Shown here: one piece after another, positions 42,183 to 52,197 of the stretch
How positions within the stretch are numbered: position 1 is the first letter of the stretch
Layout of the letters: each line of letters opens with the position of its first letter
Assembly (NCBI GenBank): GCA_002118135.1
Contig: BDIU01000409.1
Coordinates: 62,001-126,000 of the forward strand
DNA: 64,000 nucleotides
Direction of reading: 5' to 3'
Origin: Trebouxia sp. TZW2008
Lineage: Eukaryota; Chlorophyta; Trebouxiophyceae; Trebouxiales; Trebouxiaceae
Notes under the pieces: model-generated
The model's database searches: none
Told to the model about the DNA's origin: nothing
The model's input: only the letters and a program-made list of their open reading frames with translations
Made by a program: the position numbers and the translations under genes

Positions 42183-45100
42183 GTCAGCACAGTTGTACTC
42201 TCATTTGTTTTCTTGCTGCAATGCATTGCATGCTTTCCACTGCTTCTGTACGCATCTAGCAGGGTCATACAGCCTCATTAGCAAGCAAGGGAGTAATGCT
42301 GAGGCATTTGCGCTAAAAGGGCAGATGCAGAGCGTCAGGCTGCTACATGCATTGTGCGCCATGCTTTGCCTGCACAATTGCATACAAGGTAGACATATAC
42401 CCAAGCCGTTCCCAACTTCTTAAGCGTGCAGGAGGGCAGACTGACCAACAGCCGGCCCCCTTGATGCTGGGCATGTCTGACATGCAGCAAATCAAGTATG
42501 ACGTCCATGCAGGACCCCCGCTGAGGCAGCTGCTGAAGTAGCTGCAGCAGCAGCCACTGCAAAGATAGCTAGACCCAGAGGCAGACCACGCAAAGCTGTT
42601 GCAGCAGCTAGGTCACCTTCACCATCAATTGGTCAAGACCCATCGTGGCTGGGGCCTTTGTCTGCACCTGCCCTGCGCCCTAGGGGCAGACCCAGGCGTA
42701 TTAATGTGATTGTGAGCCATGCAACCCCAAGCTCTCCTAGCAGCTCAGAGGATGTGGCTGCTGAGCTGGCACCAGGGCTGCTTCTCAACCCCACTAGGGC
42801 AAAAGCAAGCTTGCGCGACGGCCCTGCAGCCATGCCCTTGGCTGCTGAGTCAGCACCAGGACTGCTTCTTCATCACACCAGGACACAGACAACCTCACAG
42901 ATGCCCACTAGGGCACAGACAGCCTCACAGAACCCTAATAGGACTCAGACAGCCTCACAGCTCACTACCGGGGGGCAGAAGATTCCTACTAGGGCACAGA
43001 CAACCACACAGAGGTTTAATATGACACGAACAACGGCACAGACAGCCTTGCACAAGGGCCCTGCAGCGACGCCTCTGACCACTGCTGCTACTTCACCATT
43101 GGCAGTTCTTGCCATTGCTGCATCTGCAGTGACTCAGGGCGCTCCCACAGCTTCAGGTATGTCAATCTTGCTGGTGTCAAAGCTTGCATTGCATTCCTTG
43201 ACCATGGCTGTCATTGGCATCTATCTTCTGCACTGAAAGATGTGGGCGCTGCCGGATCCCACTTGCAACAATGCCCATACATCTCTGCATGTAGTGACCA
43301 TGTAGCAATGCTGCTGTTTGTCACATTGAGCACCTTGCAGGTAGGCAGTAAAGGGTGCATCTGCAGATCTGCCAAGCGTCCCAGTTGCTACTGATGCCAG
43401 TTGAGCTACTTGAAAATTTGCAATAACATATGCAACTGTAGACTTGCCAAGCACATCAGCTGCTGCTACTGCTACTAAAAGCAAATTTATGTCAAAACTG
43501 TAATGACTTGTGCAATTACAGGCTTGCCAAGCATTCCAGCTGCTGCTGTTGCTGCTGCTGCTGGTACTGCTGCCAGACAACAAGAGGCAGAGCCTGCAGC
43601 CTCAACAGCAGAGTCTGTACCCTCAACAGCACAGGCTGAGGGCAAGGCAGCTGCTGTTGCTGATGCCATGCTTTCAGAGCAAGAGCTGCTTGCGCCAGGT
43701 GGGTTGTCTGTACGCACACAGCCAACAGTGCTAGGTAGAGTACATCTGTTTGCTGCCTATCAGGCTGATGTCTGTTGTTGGAAACAAGATGAGCACTTGT
43801 GGGCACAGCGGCATACAATCAGCCCTGATACATGCAGAGCCATTATTGTATAAGACAGCTGAGTGCTTGCTGGTTGTTTGTGTCCTTTTACATAAATTGA
43901 CAGGGGATTGAACGCCTCAACTGGGGAGTCAAATGAATCAAATGCTACAGCTAAAATCGCTCTCGTACAGGATGTGATGCTGCGGGTGGTTGCAAACGCA
44001 GATACACAGGCATTGGGTGCTGTTTGCTCTGCAGGTGTACCTCTGCCAGCAGGCTGGAAGCTTGACATCAGGATTGCTGCAAACGGTGCCAGAAACAAGG
44101 TGAGCAGCTGCATATGGATAAATTGATCCAAAATTATAACTGTCTTTGAGAACTCAAGTGGAGGCCATACAGACCATGTCAACTTGTATGGTCATCTTGC
44201 AAAAACGTCCATAATGACTGCATATGCTTGACGCACATGGTCCACAATGTAGACATCAATACCGTCTGCCTTCATTGGATCTGAGTCATCATTTGGCTGA
44301 CAAACATTATCATCACATGTTGTCATTGTGATCTGCATGCCATCACTTGCAAAGAACACACACAGCTGGCAACTCAAGGGCACCAAAGCAGTCGTATCTT
44401 GTTGAGTGAGAGTAGACTTCGCACTTGCACTGATGGTTGAAGGCTGCGTGCAGTTCTACTATGGTCCCAATGGGAAGATGTATAGAAGCAATGTAGAGGT
44501 CAGCCATCACACATGCTTTTGTCTTAACTGTGCAAGACATTGTTGTGCTTGCTGTGCTGACTGTACCACACATTGCCATGCTTGGCAGACTTTGCACTGA
44601 CTGACCATTGCTGCTTGACATGCATGATGCGCCTTGTTGTCAAGTCAGCAAGAAATGATGCAGACCATGCTCACACGTAGGCAGCCTTCAACAGGACTTG
44701 CCTTTCTGAGTCTGTGTGCTTTAGCCACGCAGCCTGTTCCACGCGCAAATTATGCTTCGTTAGTGCCTGCATCTCGAAAACACGGCGTGCATGGCTGCCC
44801 TTGATTTTACAACAAAAGCAATTCAGCAATTAATGGCATCGGCAGAACAGTTTGCTGTTTCGGCAGGTGGCGCAAGTCTTGGGCATTACACTGCCAAGCA
44901 CAAAGACCAAGAAGCGCAAGGCTGCAGTAGCACTCAGCTCTCAGACCCCTGCTGCTTCACAAGGAGGTGCTATGCAGACAGTTGCAGCTCAACAGGTTGC
45001 AGCTGCTGGCCAGACTTCTGCTGGGCCAGCTGGCAAAAAGACGAGGCGAGCTGCGGCACGGCCATTACCCTTGTCAGGTGATGATGCAAGCGTTGTCAGC

Positions 45101-48100
45101 TGAGCTATGGTGTCTGTCATTGTACATATGCTGAGGAGAAGTTGATGCACCTCATATGATGCATACAATGAACAGCAACGTTACAGGATGGGCTGCATTC
45201 ACTGCATCCCATGTTACGTGAAAAGCCAGGCCCAATAGTCTGCTGTTGAGTCGGCTACTGTTTGCATCAAGTCACACTGTGCATACTTTTGCGGCATGAG
45301 CGGTCTTGACGGTGTTACATGGCCTGCCTGTCCATTTGAGGCTCCCAAGCCGCTTCTGGTGCTTTGCAGCTCTTTTGCAGTGGAATTTACAGGAGATCAA
45401 GAATCTCATGGAAAGAAGAGCTCAAAAACGTAACATGCCTGCAGGGGCAGGCAGGGATGCTGGATTGATGCCCATCACTCCAGGGGTCATCAAGACCAAG
45501 CTAGAACTTGAAGCGTCCAATGCCATTGCTGGTGTGTGTCTTGGCCTTTTCTTGACAATTGTCATGCCCTTGGCATCAGCAGGCTGCCGTAGAAAGCACA
45601 TATTGTTGACGCATTGCAGAAAGATGCACTAGCTTTTTGTCAGCATCTGGTTGTTAACGGCTACTGCCTCAAAACATATTGCACATCACATCTTATTGCC
45701 ATGCATATCCAATTTCCAATGAGCACAGCATTTTGACTCCCAATGCATCCGTCCCACCAGTGTCTTGACTTCAGCATGTAGCTCTGAGCTCACAGCAATG
45801 TATGCTTTGCAGATGCGGTCAAGACATATGTTCAAGAGTCACACCTGGAGGCTCAGCAGAAGTTGCAGGATCAGCAAAATGAGATTGAACGGTACGCCTG
45901 GCAGCTTTGCGCTTCTGAAGCAGATTTGTTGATCCCCTTGGTGACTCCAATGCACTGACATCCACTTGCACGGTGACTGACTGACTTGCGTACTCATTTG
46001 CGCAGCTGCTTGCTAGACATTTGCATGACAAGGCCAGCCATCCCTGCTTGCAGCTTATACTGGCTTAGAAATGCTTGTGCAAAATGCTACAATAGCCTCA
46101 AAGCATGTGAAGCATGTGAGCAACTGCCTGGCGCTGCGCCTGCTGCAAGTTTAAGCTGTTACAATGTGCTGTGAGGCAGATGACTTTGTGTTTGCTTGAC
46201 AGCAAGCCTTGTTACTCTGCAGGCTGGAGTTACAAAACCTGCAGCTGACTCACAGAGCACATAGGGCTGAGTCTGGGTTGACAGACCTGCAAGGCTTCCT
46301 GCCACAGCTTCTGGCAGCTGCTAACATGCCTTCTGACCCACTGCAAACGCCACAGCCACAACTGCAAACCCCCTGGGTTCCAGCAGCTGCCAACTTGCCT
46401 TCTATTTCAGTGCAACTGCCACAGCGCCAGCTACAAAGCCCCAGGCAAACCTCCACAGCCATTCTGTCGTTGCCAGCAGATGACTGTGATGACAAGATGG
46501 TTGCTGATCAGCCAGCAGATGCCCATGATGACAGGATGGGTGGTGATGAGGAGATGCAGACAGGGCAGCCCATGCTATCAGCTGGCAGGAGTGATCAGGC
46601 CAGTGGCAGGACGACCTTGTCTATGCCAATCGCATCTGCCGCGTTCAAGGCCTTGAGTTTGCCCGTTGCCAGTCACAGTCTGTCCAACGACTCCCCAAAG
46701 CGGCCCCTTGCAGCAGCAACTCCACCACCTGGTGCAGTCAGGGACAGCACCAGCCCGCACACAGGCACCTCACACACAGCCAGCAAGCCCCCAGCACTCT
46801 ACAATGCGCCAGCACTCCTTCCTGTTGAGCCTGTCAGTCTGCCTTGCAATGCTTTCCCCTCAGCGGCATCTCTCAGCTCTCCTAAGCTGTCTTCTGCAGC
46901 TCAGCCAGCCACTACTGATTGCATCGCCCTCAACACAGCCAGTCCTGCAGTCCACCCTGTCACCAGAGTGTCCCCTTCCACCACAGTCCCTCCAATCATG
47001 GGTAGACTCGCAGCCGCATCACACATGGCTACACCGCCAACCTCTGTCACTCTGGGCCCAGGGCAGATTGACAAAGATGTCCCAAAGCCCTCGACCAGCA
47101 CTCTCCGCCCTGGCAGCTTGGGACTCAACCCGAGTCCTGAAAGCAGAGGTTGTGACACACCAAGGGCAATGAGCTCACAGGTAGCTGCAGCAGCAAACAA
47201 GCTGCAGGCCATGACACCTCCTGATGTTACTGGTCAGATGCTTGCAACGCAGTGTGAGGTACAGCCTGTCCTTGGCAGGGTCCAGTACAAGATGCCCACA
47301 GCGCCAGCCAAGCCTGCTTTTGGAACGCGACAGAGCATAGCTGACACAGTGGCTGTTCGAAGCTCTGTCAAATCAGTAGGCCAGGGTCAAAAACTAGGCA
47401 CGCAAGCACAGACACAAGTACTGCACCAAAGGCATCCCCTACTGGAGCTGCCCAATGGCTCTGCTAGTACTGGCACAACAAGCAGCAGTCATAACATGAG
47501 CCCTGGGCGCCCAGGTCTCTGCAACTTGCTGTCAAATCAGCAGCAGCATCTGGTGAACTGGCCAAGTGCGGGCTCTGGATCAGCAACTGCACTGGAGCAA
47601 CAGCAGGAAAGGCAGCCATTGTTGGAGCTGCCCAATGGCTTGGCTGGAACTGGCATAACAAGCAGCAGCCATACCACGAGCACTGGGCGCCCTGGTCTCT
47701 GCAACTCGCTGTCAAGCCAACAGCAGCATCCTCTGAATCAGGCAAGTGCTGGCTCTGGATCAGCAACTGCACTGGAGCAAAAGCAGGAAAGGCATCCGTT
47801 ATGGGAGCTGCCCAATGGCTCTGCTGGTATTGGCACAACAAGCAGCAGCCATAGCATGAGCCCTGGGCGACCTGGTATCTGCAACTCGCTGTCAAGTCAG
47901 CAGCAGCATCCTCTGAGTCAGCCAAGCGCTGGCTCTGGATCAGCAACTGCAACAGAGCAGCAGCTGCATGAGTTGCATAACCACAGCACACCTTTGCGCC
48001 AGATGGCACGCCATCTCAATGCAATGCAGATCTGCAGTGCAGACAGCATTGGTGATATAGTACAAACAACACAAAGCATGCAAAGCAATGACAAGACAGC

Positions 48101-50014
48101 CAGCCCAAGTGCAAATGCTGCAACAGAGTATCAGCAGCAGCAGCAGTCCCTAACCAGCTACAAAGCAGCCGGCCACACATCACACACAGTCAAGGCAAGA
48201 GATCTAAACACTTTTGGACAACAGTTTGGCCAAGCCTCAGCAATCAGCACAGATGCTGTTCCCAGCAGGGCAGGCACACAATCACATTCTGCCTCGCAGG
48301 CAGTGGCAGACTCTCAGCTTTGCTCAGACAAGAACATACTGGTCAGTACATTCGACAGGCAAACAGGTCAGCGCTACATGCTTCTGCATCCAACTTCAAG
48401 CCAAGAGTGTAGGCCAAACAAAGAAGAAGATAGACTGGTCAGCACAGTTGACAGGCAAAATGGCAGACAGGACTGTAGATTGCACACAGACCGGGATCAG
48501 CACTCAGTTGCTGTTGGTGCGAATCAAGAGCGGTTGCTGAACACAGACTGCAGTCGGCACTCAGGTGCTGGTGATACAGACCAAGAGTGCAGGCTGAACA
48601 CAGACTGTGCTCAGCACTCAGGTGCTGGCAGCGCTGTTGACCTATTCTGCATGGTGTCAAACAAGGGCAGCCAAGACTCTCCCAGCCTCAGGAGCATTAT
48701 TCCAAATGCTGACTATGACGGCCCACGAGGTCTTGCTGCATCTATGACCGGCAACACAGGACTGTTGGCAGCAGTGACGTTACACGCTGACAGCAACAGC
48801 ACACCATATGCTGCTCAGCCCCAATCAGGCAATCCAAATGTCGTGAGGCCATCAGGGCCTGGGTCAGTTGGCTGCAGCATCAGTCCTGTTTCAATAGATG
48901 CCAGGCAGTGCACTCCAGCTATTGTGAGGCTATCAGTGCCTGGATCAGATACCTGCAGCATCAGACCTGCTTCAATGAGATTCAGTAATGGGCAGTGCTC
49001 ATCATTTCCTGTAGTTGCAGCAGGCGACGTGAGACTATCAGTGCCTGGCTCAGACAACTGCAGCATCAGACCTGCTTCAATGAGACTCAGTGATGGGCAA
49101 TGCACACCACCTTCTGTGGTTGCACCATTCAATGTGCGTTGCCAGGCGTATGGTTCAGATAGCTGCAGCATCAATCCTGCTTCAGTGGATGCTGAGCAGC
49201 GCACGCCATCTCCTGCAGCAGATTTCATGGTGAGATGCACAGACACTCTTGGCAGCAGGATTGTGTACAAAACTTGTTTGCCTTGCGCGTGCAATTGAGT
49301 CGGTTTCAAACAACCTCTGACAATCTTGCATGGGGGCAGCTGATTGCACCTGTACGTACTTAGGCGCTGGGTGTCAAAGCCTGCCTAGCAAACATAAGTC
49401 ATGTTCTATCATGACCTGCCTCTGTTCAAAGTCTTTCTTCTTTTGCAATATTGAACCTATACCTATGTTTGTGTGTGCTGTCAGGTTGCTGATCAGCTGC
49501 CACAAAGAGGCCTTGGGTCAAGCCTCCAGCTACCTTCAGCTGGTGATCAGATACATCTAGCATGCATGCTTACTGCAGCAAGTGATGATGCTGATGATGA
49601 TGAGATGGCCTCAACGATGAAGAAGACAGCCAGGCGGCTCTCTGTTGGTACTGAGCGCAGAATGCATGTGTCTGAGCAGCTTAGGCAGATGTTTCATGCT
49701 CTGCCAGGTTTGATGGAAGAAGACACTATTCAGGTATTGAGCATTAGTGCTGATTTTTTGAGCACGCGGTATCTCTGCACCTCCCACAGCGGGGCAGTGC
49801 AATGGAAGCTTTTGTAGCACCTTGGCAACTGAGACTTATTTTCTGCTTGCTGGACGTCATTGTACCTGAATGATCACTCAATGGACTTGCGTGGCTTGCA
49901 CACAGCATGACTGAGCAATTTCTGGACGTGCAGGCACACCCACTTGATGCCTATACACAGGATGCAGTTGCGCTTGCTATGGAGGAGGCAGGCAACTGGG
50001 CTTTGACAGAATGA
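40508..50014 (+). CDS. IDM1/ROS4-like PHD finger-GNAT acetyltransferase with AT-hooks and methyl-CpG-binding domain
   Basis: Nineteen exons close to 5,673 nt (1,890 residues): 40508-40655, 40781-40836, 40903-41017, 41106-41156, 41301-41399, 41480-41540, 41652-41739, 41992-42182, 42513-43156, 43522-43698, 43722-43734, 43904-44099, 44454-44498, 44867-45077, 45370-45531, 45813-45891, 46223-49229, 49485-49733, 49934-50014. An atypical PHD finger comes first, then a GNAT domain with RVFGDKFAEMPFVATKEGYR and REGNCKRLL (the acetyl-CoA loop). Two AT-hooks follow (RPRGRPRK, RPRGRPRR), then an MBD-like fold, basic NLS-like clusters, coiled coil and a long low-complexity region. Arabidopsis IDM1 is a histone H3 acetyltransferase that promotes active DNA demethylation. 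A chromatin role here is inference from domains. The exon 3 donor is GC. Confidence 0.85.
42513..43156 (+). other. AT-hook exon with short Thr/Gln-rich repeats
   Basis: A 644-nt exon with two AT-hooks, RPRGRPRK and RPRGRPRR, which bind the minor groove of AT-rich DNA. These are followed by Pro/Ala-rich sequence and several diverged 8-10-residue repeats such as TRAQTASQNPN and TRTQTASQL at about 42880-43050. Confidence 0.8.
43904..45077 (+). other. Predicted methyl-CpG-binding domain (MBD) and basic clusters
   Basis: Exons 12-14. LPAGWKLDIRIAANGARNK joins FYYGPNGKMYRSNVE and then VAQVLGI. This matches the MBD pattern (GW+, basic loop, YY.P.GK.+RS..E). The joins are phase 0 and only the TGCAG at 44453 gives a good fit. 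Downstream come KTKKRK and GKKTRR, likely nuclear localisation signals. The call rests on pattern recognition and has no structural support. Confidence 0.75.
47434..47962 (+). repeat. Three in-frame 180-bp coding repeats
   Basis: Within the 3 kb exon a 60-residue unit is repeated three times at an exact 180 bp period (the landmark CCCAATGGCT ends at 47460, 47640 and 47820). Each unit reads ELPNGSA, then SSSH, PGRPGLCN, SQQQHP, AGSGSATA. Copies differ mostly by substitutions and stay in frame, so the unit was probably expanded within coding sequence. Confidence 0.9.
48838..49217 (+). repeat. Four in-frame coding repeats of about 30-35 residues
   Basis: The unit VRLSVPGSDTCSIRPAS, followed by a variable tail with a QCTP-like end, occurs four times near the end of the 3 kb exon. 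Just upstream, shorter repeats (LNTDCSRHSGAG, LNTDCAQHSGAG; about 48480-48640) form another small array. Function unknown. Confidence 0.85.
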
Positions 50015-50591
50015 CCTGTACATCTCTTGAGTCACTCACTGAGTTGCACAGCACTGGATGTAGCCATTCGGCATGCATATTCAGGTTCAGCAGGAGTTCT
50101 GACAATGAGTGTTGCGTGCTGGCAAAATGGCTCAGCGTCATTGTAGTGCCAGCACAGCGATATAACGACGGCTTGGTCTCTTAGCCACGTACCAGTATAT
50201 GCAAAGCATGCCATTGCAATTGCACTTTGTACATATTGCTGCATTTTGATGTGCAAAGGCATGCTGTCGTGTTACAGCCAAACATCAAATACGAATGAAA
50301 TGTCTGCATCATACTGCTGGGCTCAACAACTTGTTCTTCGGTTTCCAGATCAATCAGTTTCATCATCAAGTTGTGACAATGGTCCATGGCACACTTGCAA
50401 CTTGAAAGTAATGATCTCTGACAGCAAAAGCAAATCACACAAATCAGTAACCTCACAATTTCAGCCAAAACCTGCTTGCACCACAATCAAAACCTATGGA
50501 CAATGACTGACCATTCATGAGTCTCTTCACACCTGCTACCTAACACTGCATGTTCAACAAGCACTTAAACTCTCTAGTGTTTCTGCAAGGC
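50015..50591. other. Convergent intergenic region
   Basis: 577 bp between two convergent stop codons. It should contain both 3' UTRs. I see no further gene. TGTAA-type polyadenylation signals typical of chlorophytes could not be placed with confidence. Confidence 0.5.
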
Positions 50592-51834
50592 TTATGAGCT
50601 TCTGGGGAAAGCCTTCTTGTTGTCCCAGTCCTCAATGTGCAAGTTGCTTGCTGAGTCAGCATCAAGGTACCATGCCAAAGCACCAGATTGGGGCTGCACC
50701 AATTGAGCAGGCAATGCACCAGGAAGTGCCTGTACTTCCAAGGCACGCTGCACAATCTCTGCCTTGCCACCACCAAATGCCACAATCACAACTTGCTTGG
50801 CAGCATTGATGACTGGCAGAGAAAAGGTGATGCGCTCTGGGGGAGGCTTGGGTGAGTTCTCAACTGGCAGTATGATCCCTTCGCTTGCGCCTGTTGTGTG
50901 GTCCCTGTTTGGGAACAATGAGGCCACATGACCATCTGGGCCAATGCCAAGCAGGATTAAGTCAAACACAGGCAGGCGGGCTGCGGACTTGGGAATGACG
51001 CTTTCTGGCAGGTGCAGAATCTGGCCAGCATACTCTGTTGCTGCATCTTTGACTGAGAAACCCTCTTTGATTGCGTGGATGTTTTCCGCTGGGATTTGGA
51101 CCTTGTTCAGGAATGCCTCTTTTGTGCCCTTGTGGGTGCTGTCAGAGTTGGAATGGGCCACATTGCGCTCATCAACATAGAAGATGTGCCACTTTGACCA
51201 GTCCATGCCCTTGATGCCTGCCAAAGGAGTCAAGCCCTTCAGCAAACTGCCCCCTGACAAGACTAGGGTGAAACTGCCCTTTTGCTTGATGGCATCCTCA
51301 GCTGCCTGCTGAACCAGGCGGCCAATGCCTTGCGCGCCAGCATCTGCGTTGGCGAACTGTACTACATTGGCATCGACCTCCTTGTCCGCGTAATGGAAGG
51401 CGTGAGGGATTCCTCCCAGATCTGCCCCCTTGCTGGTGGAAATCGGAGCTGCTTCGCCTGCAAAGGACGACAACCACATCTTGCAAACTAAATGCGCTGT
51501 GTGCTGTACAGGCTGCAACATGCGTTAAGCTCTCACCTGATGCCATGAGGTGTGCTCCCATGACAGGTGGAATACCGTTTGCCCAGCGGGACTTGGCTAT
51601 AACGTTGATGCGCGCTTTTGACTGCTGCCTCTCTGCAGTTGAGCTTGAGGGACCGATTGGAGACTTCCCAGGAGGGCTTGTGAAATCTGCTGTTTCGGTC
51701 CGCTCCTGTTGCTGGACGTACTGACTTCTCACCAGAACCCTAGAAAGACGAGAGACACGCGCAGCTGCGGTCGAGTGGCAGTTCCTGTGCAGCGGAGCCA
51801 CCCTTCCTCCAGTGAAGTTCACCAGTGCAACCAT
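50592..51834 (-). CDS. PGL: 6-phosphogluconolactonase, probably plastid-targeted
   Basis: Two exons on the minus strand, 51834-51537 and 51457-50592, with a 79-bp GT-AG intron. They give 387 residues ending in TAA. The enzyme hydrolyses 6-phosphogluconolactone to 6-phosphogluconate in the oxidative pentose phosphate pathway. Family landmarks: GSFTLVLSGGSLLKGL, WHIFYVDERNVAHSNSDS, FDLILLGIGPDGHVASLFP and ERITFSLPVINAAKQVVIV. The catalytic domain fills the last 260 residues, the usual length. The first 60 residues are rich in Arg, Ser, Thr and Val and poor in acidic residues, as in chloroplast transit peptides. It is followed by a Ser/Pro-rich linker. Plastid targeting is inference. The gene is convergent with the PHD-acetyltransferase gene and divergent from the SRPBCC gene. 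Confidence 0.95.
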
Positions 51835-52197
51835 GAACGTGAGTCAAAATAGCCCTCCACGGAGCTTGATGGTTCACAACAAACGCTGGAGACTGCAAAG
51901 ACCTCGTTATTCTCTGCGGCTTCACGTGTTGGCACGCTGATGAAGAAGAGGCGTGGCTCATGATGCATTAGTCATCAATCAGAAGCTGACCTGAACGGAT
52001 CGAGCATGACTTATGATGAGTAACCTTCGCCGTACCGGAAACGCCTGCTAGCCACAGGGCATGTAACGCATGCTTGCAATTCTTGTGTACCATCTTAACC
52101 TCCTGTACAGTCGCGATCTAGCGTTCTGACCTTGGGCATATGTTCCGTCGTTAGCGTGCAGCGGCTGAAAAGGCTATGCTGTAACAGTAGGTGACGA
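51835..52197. promoter_or_regulatory. Divergent (bidirectional) promoter region
   Basis: 363 bp between the start codon of 6-phosphogluconolactonase (minus) and that of the SRPBCC protein (plus). Both promoters and 5' UTRs must lie here or overlap. No TATA box is obvious. It holds several CGTTA/CTGACC-like short motifs but none I can assign. Confidence 0.5.

Noticed and set aside
47464..48009. 181-codon open frame on the minus strand with repeats
   Set aside because: The repeats are the reverse complement of the plus-strand 180-bp coding repeats in the 3 kb exon.
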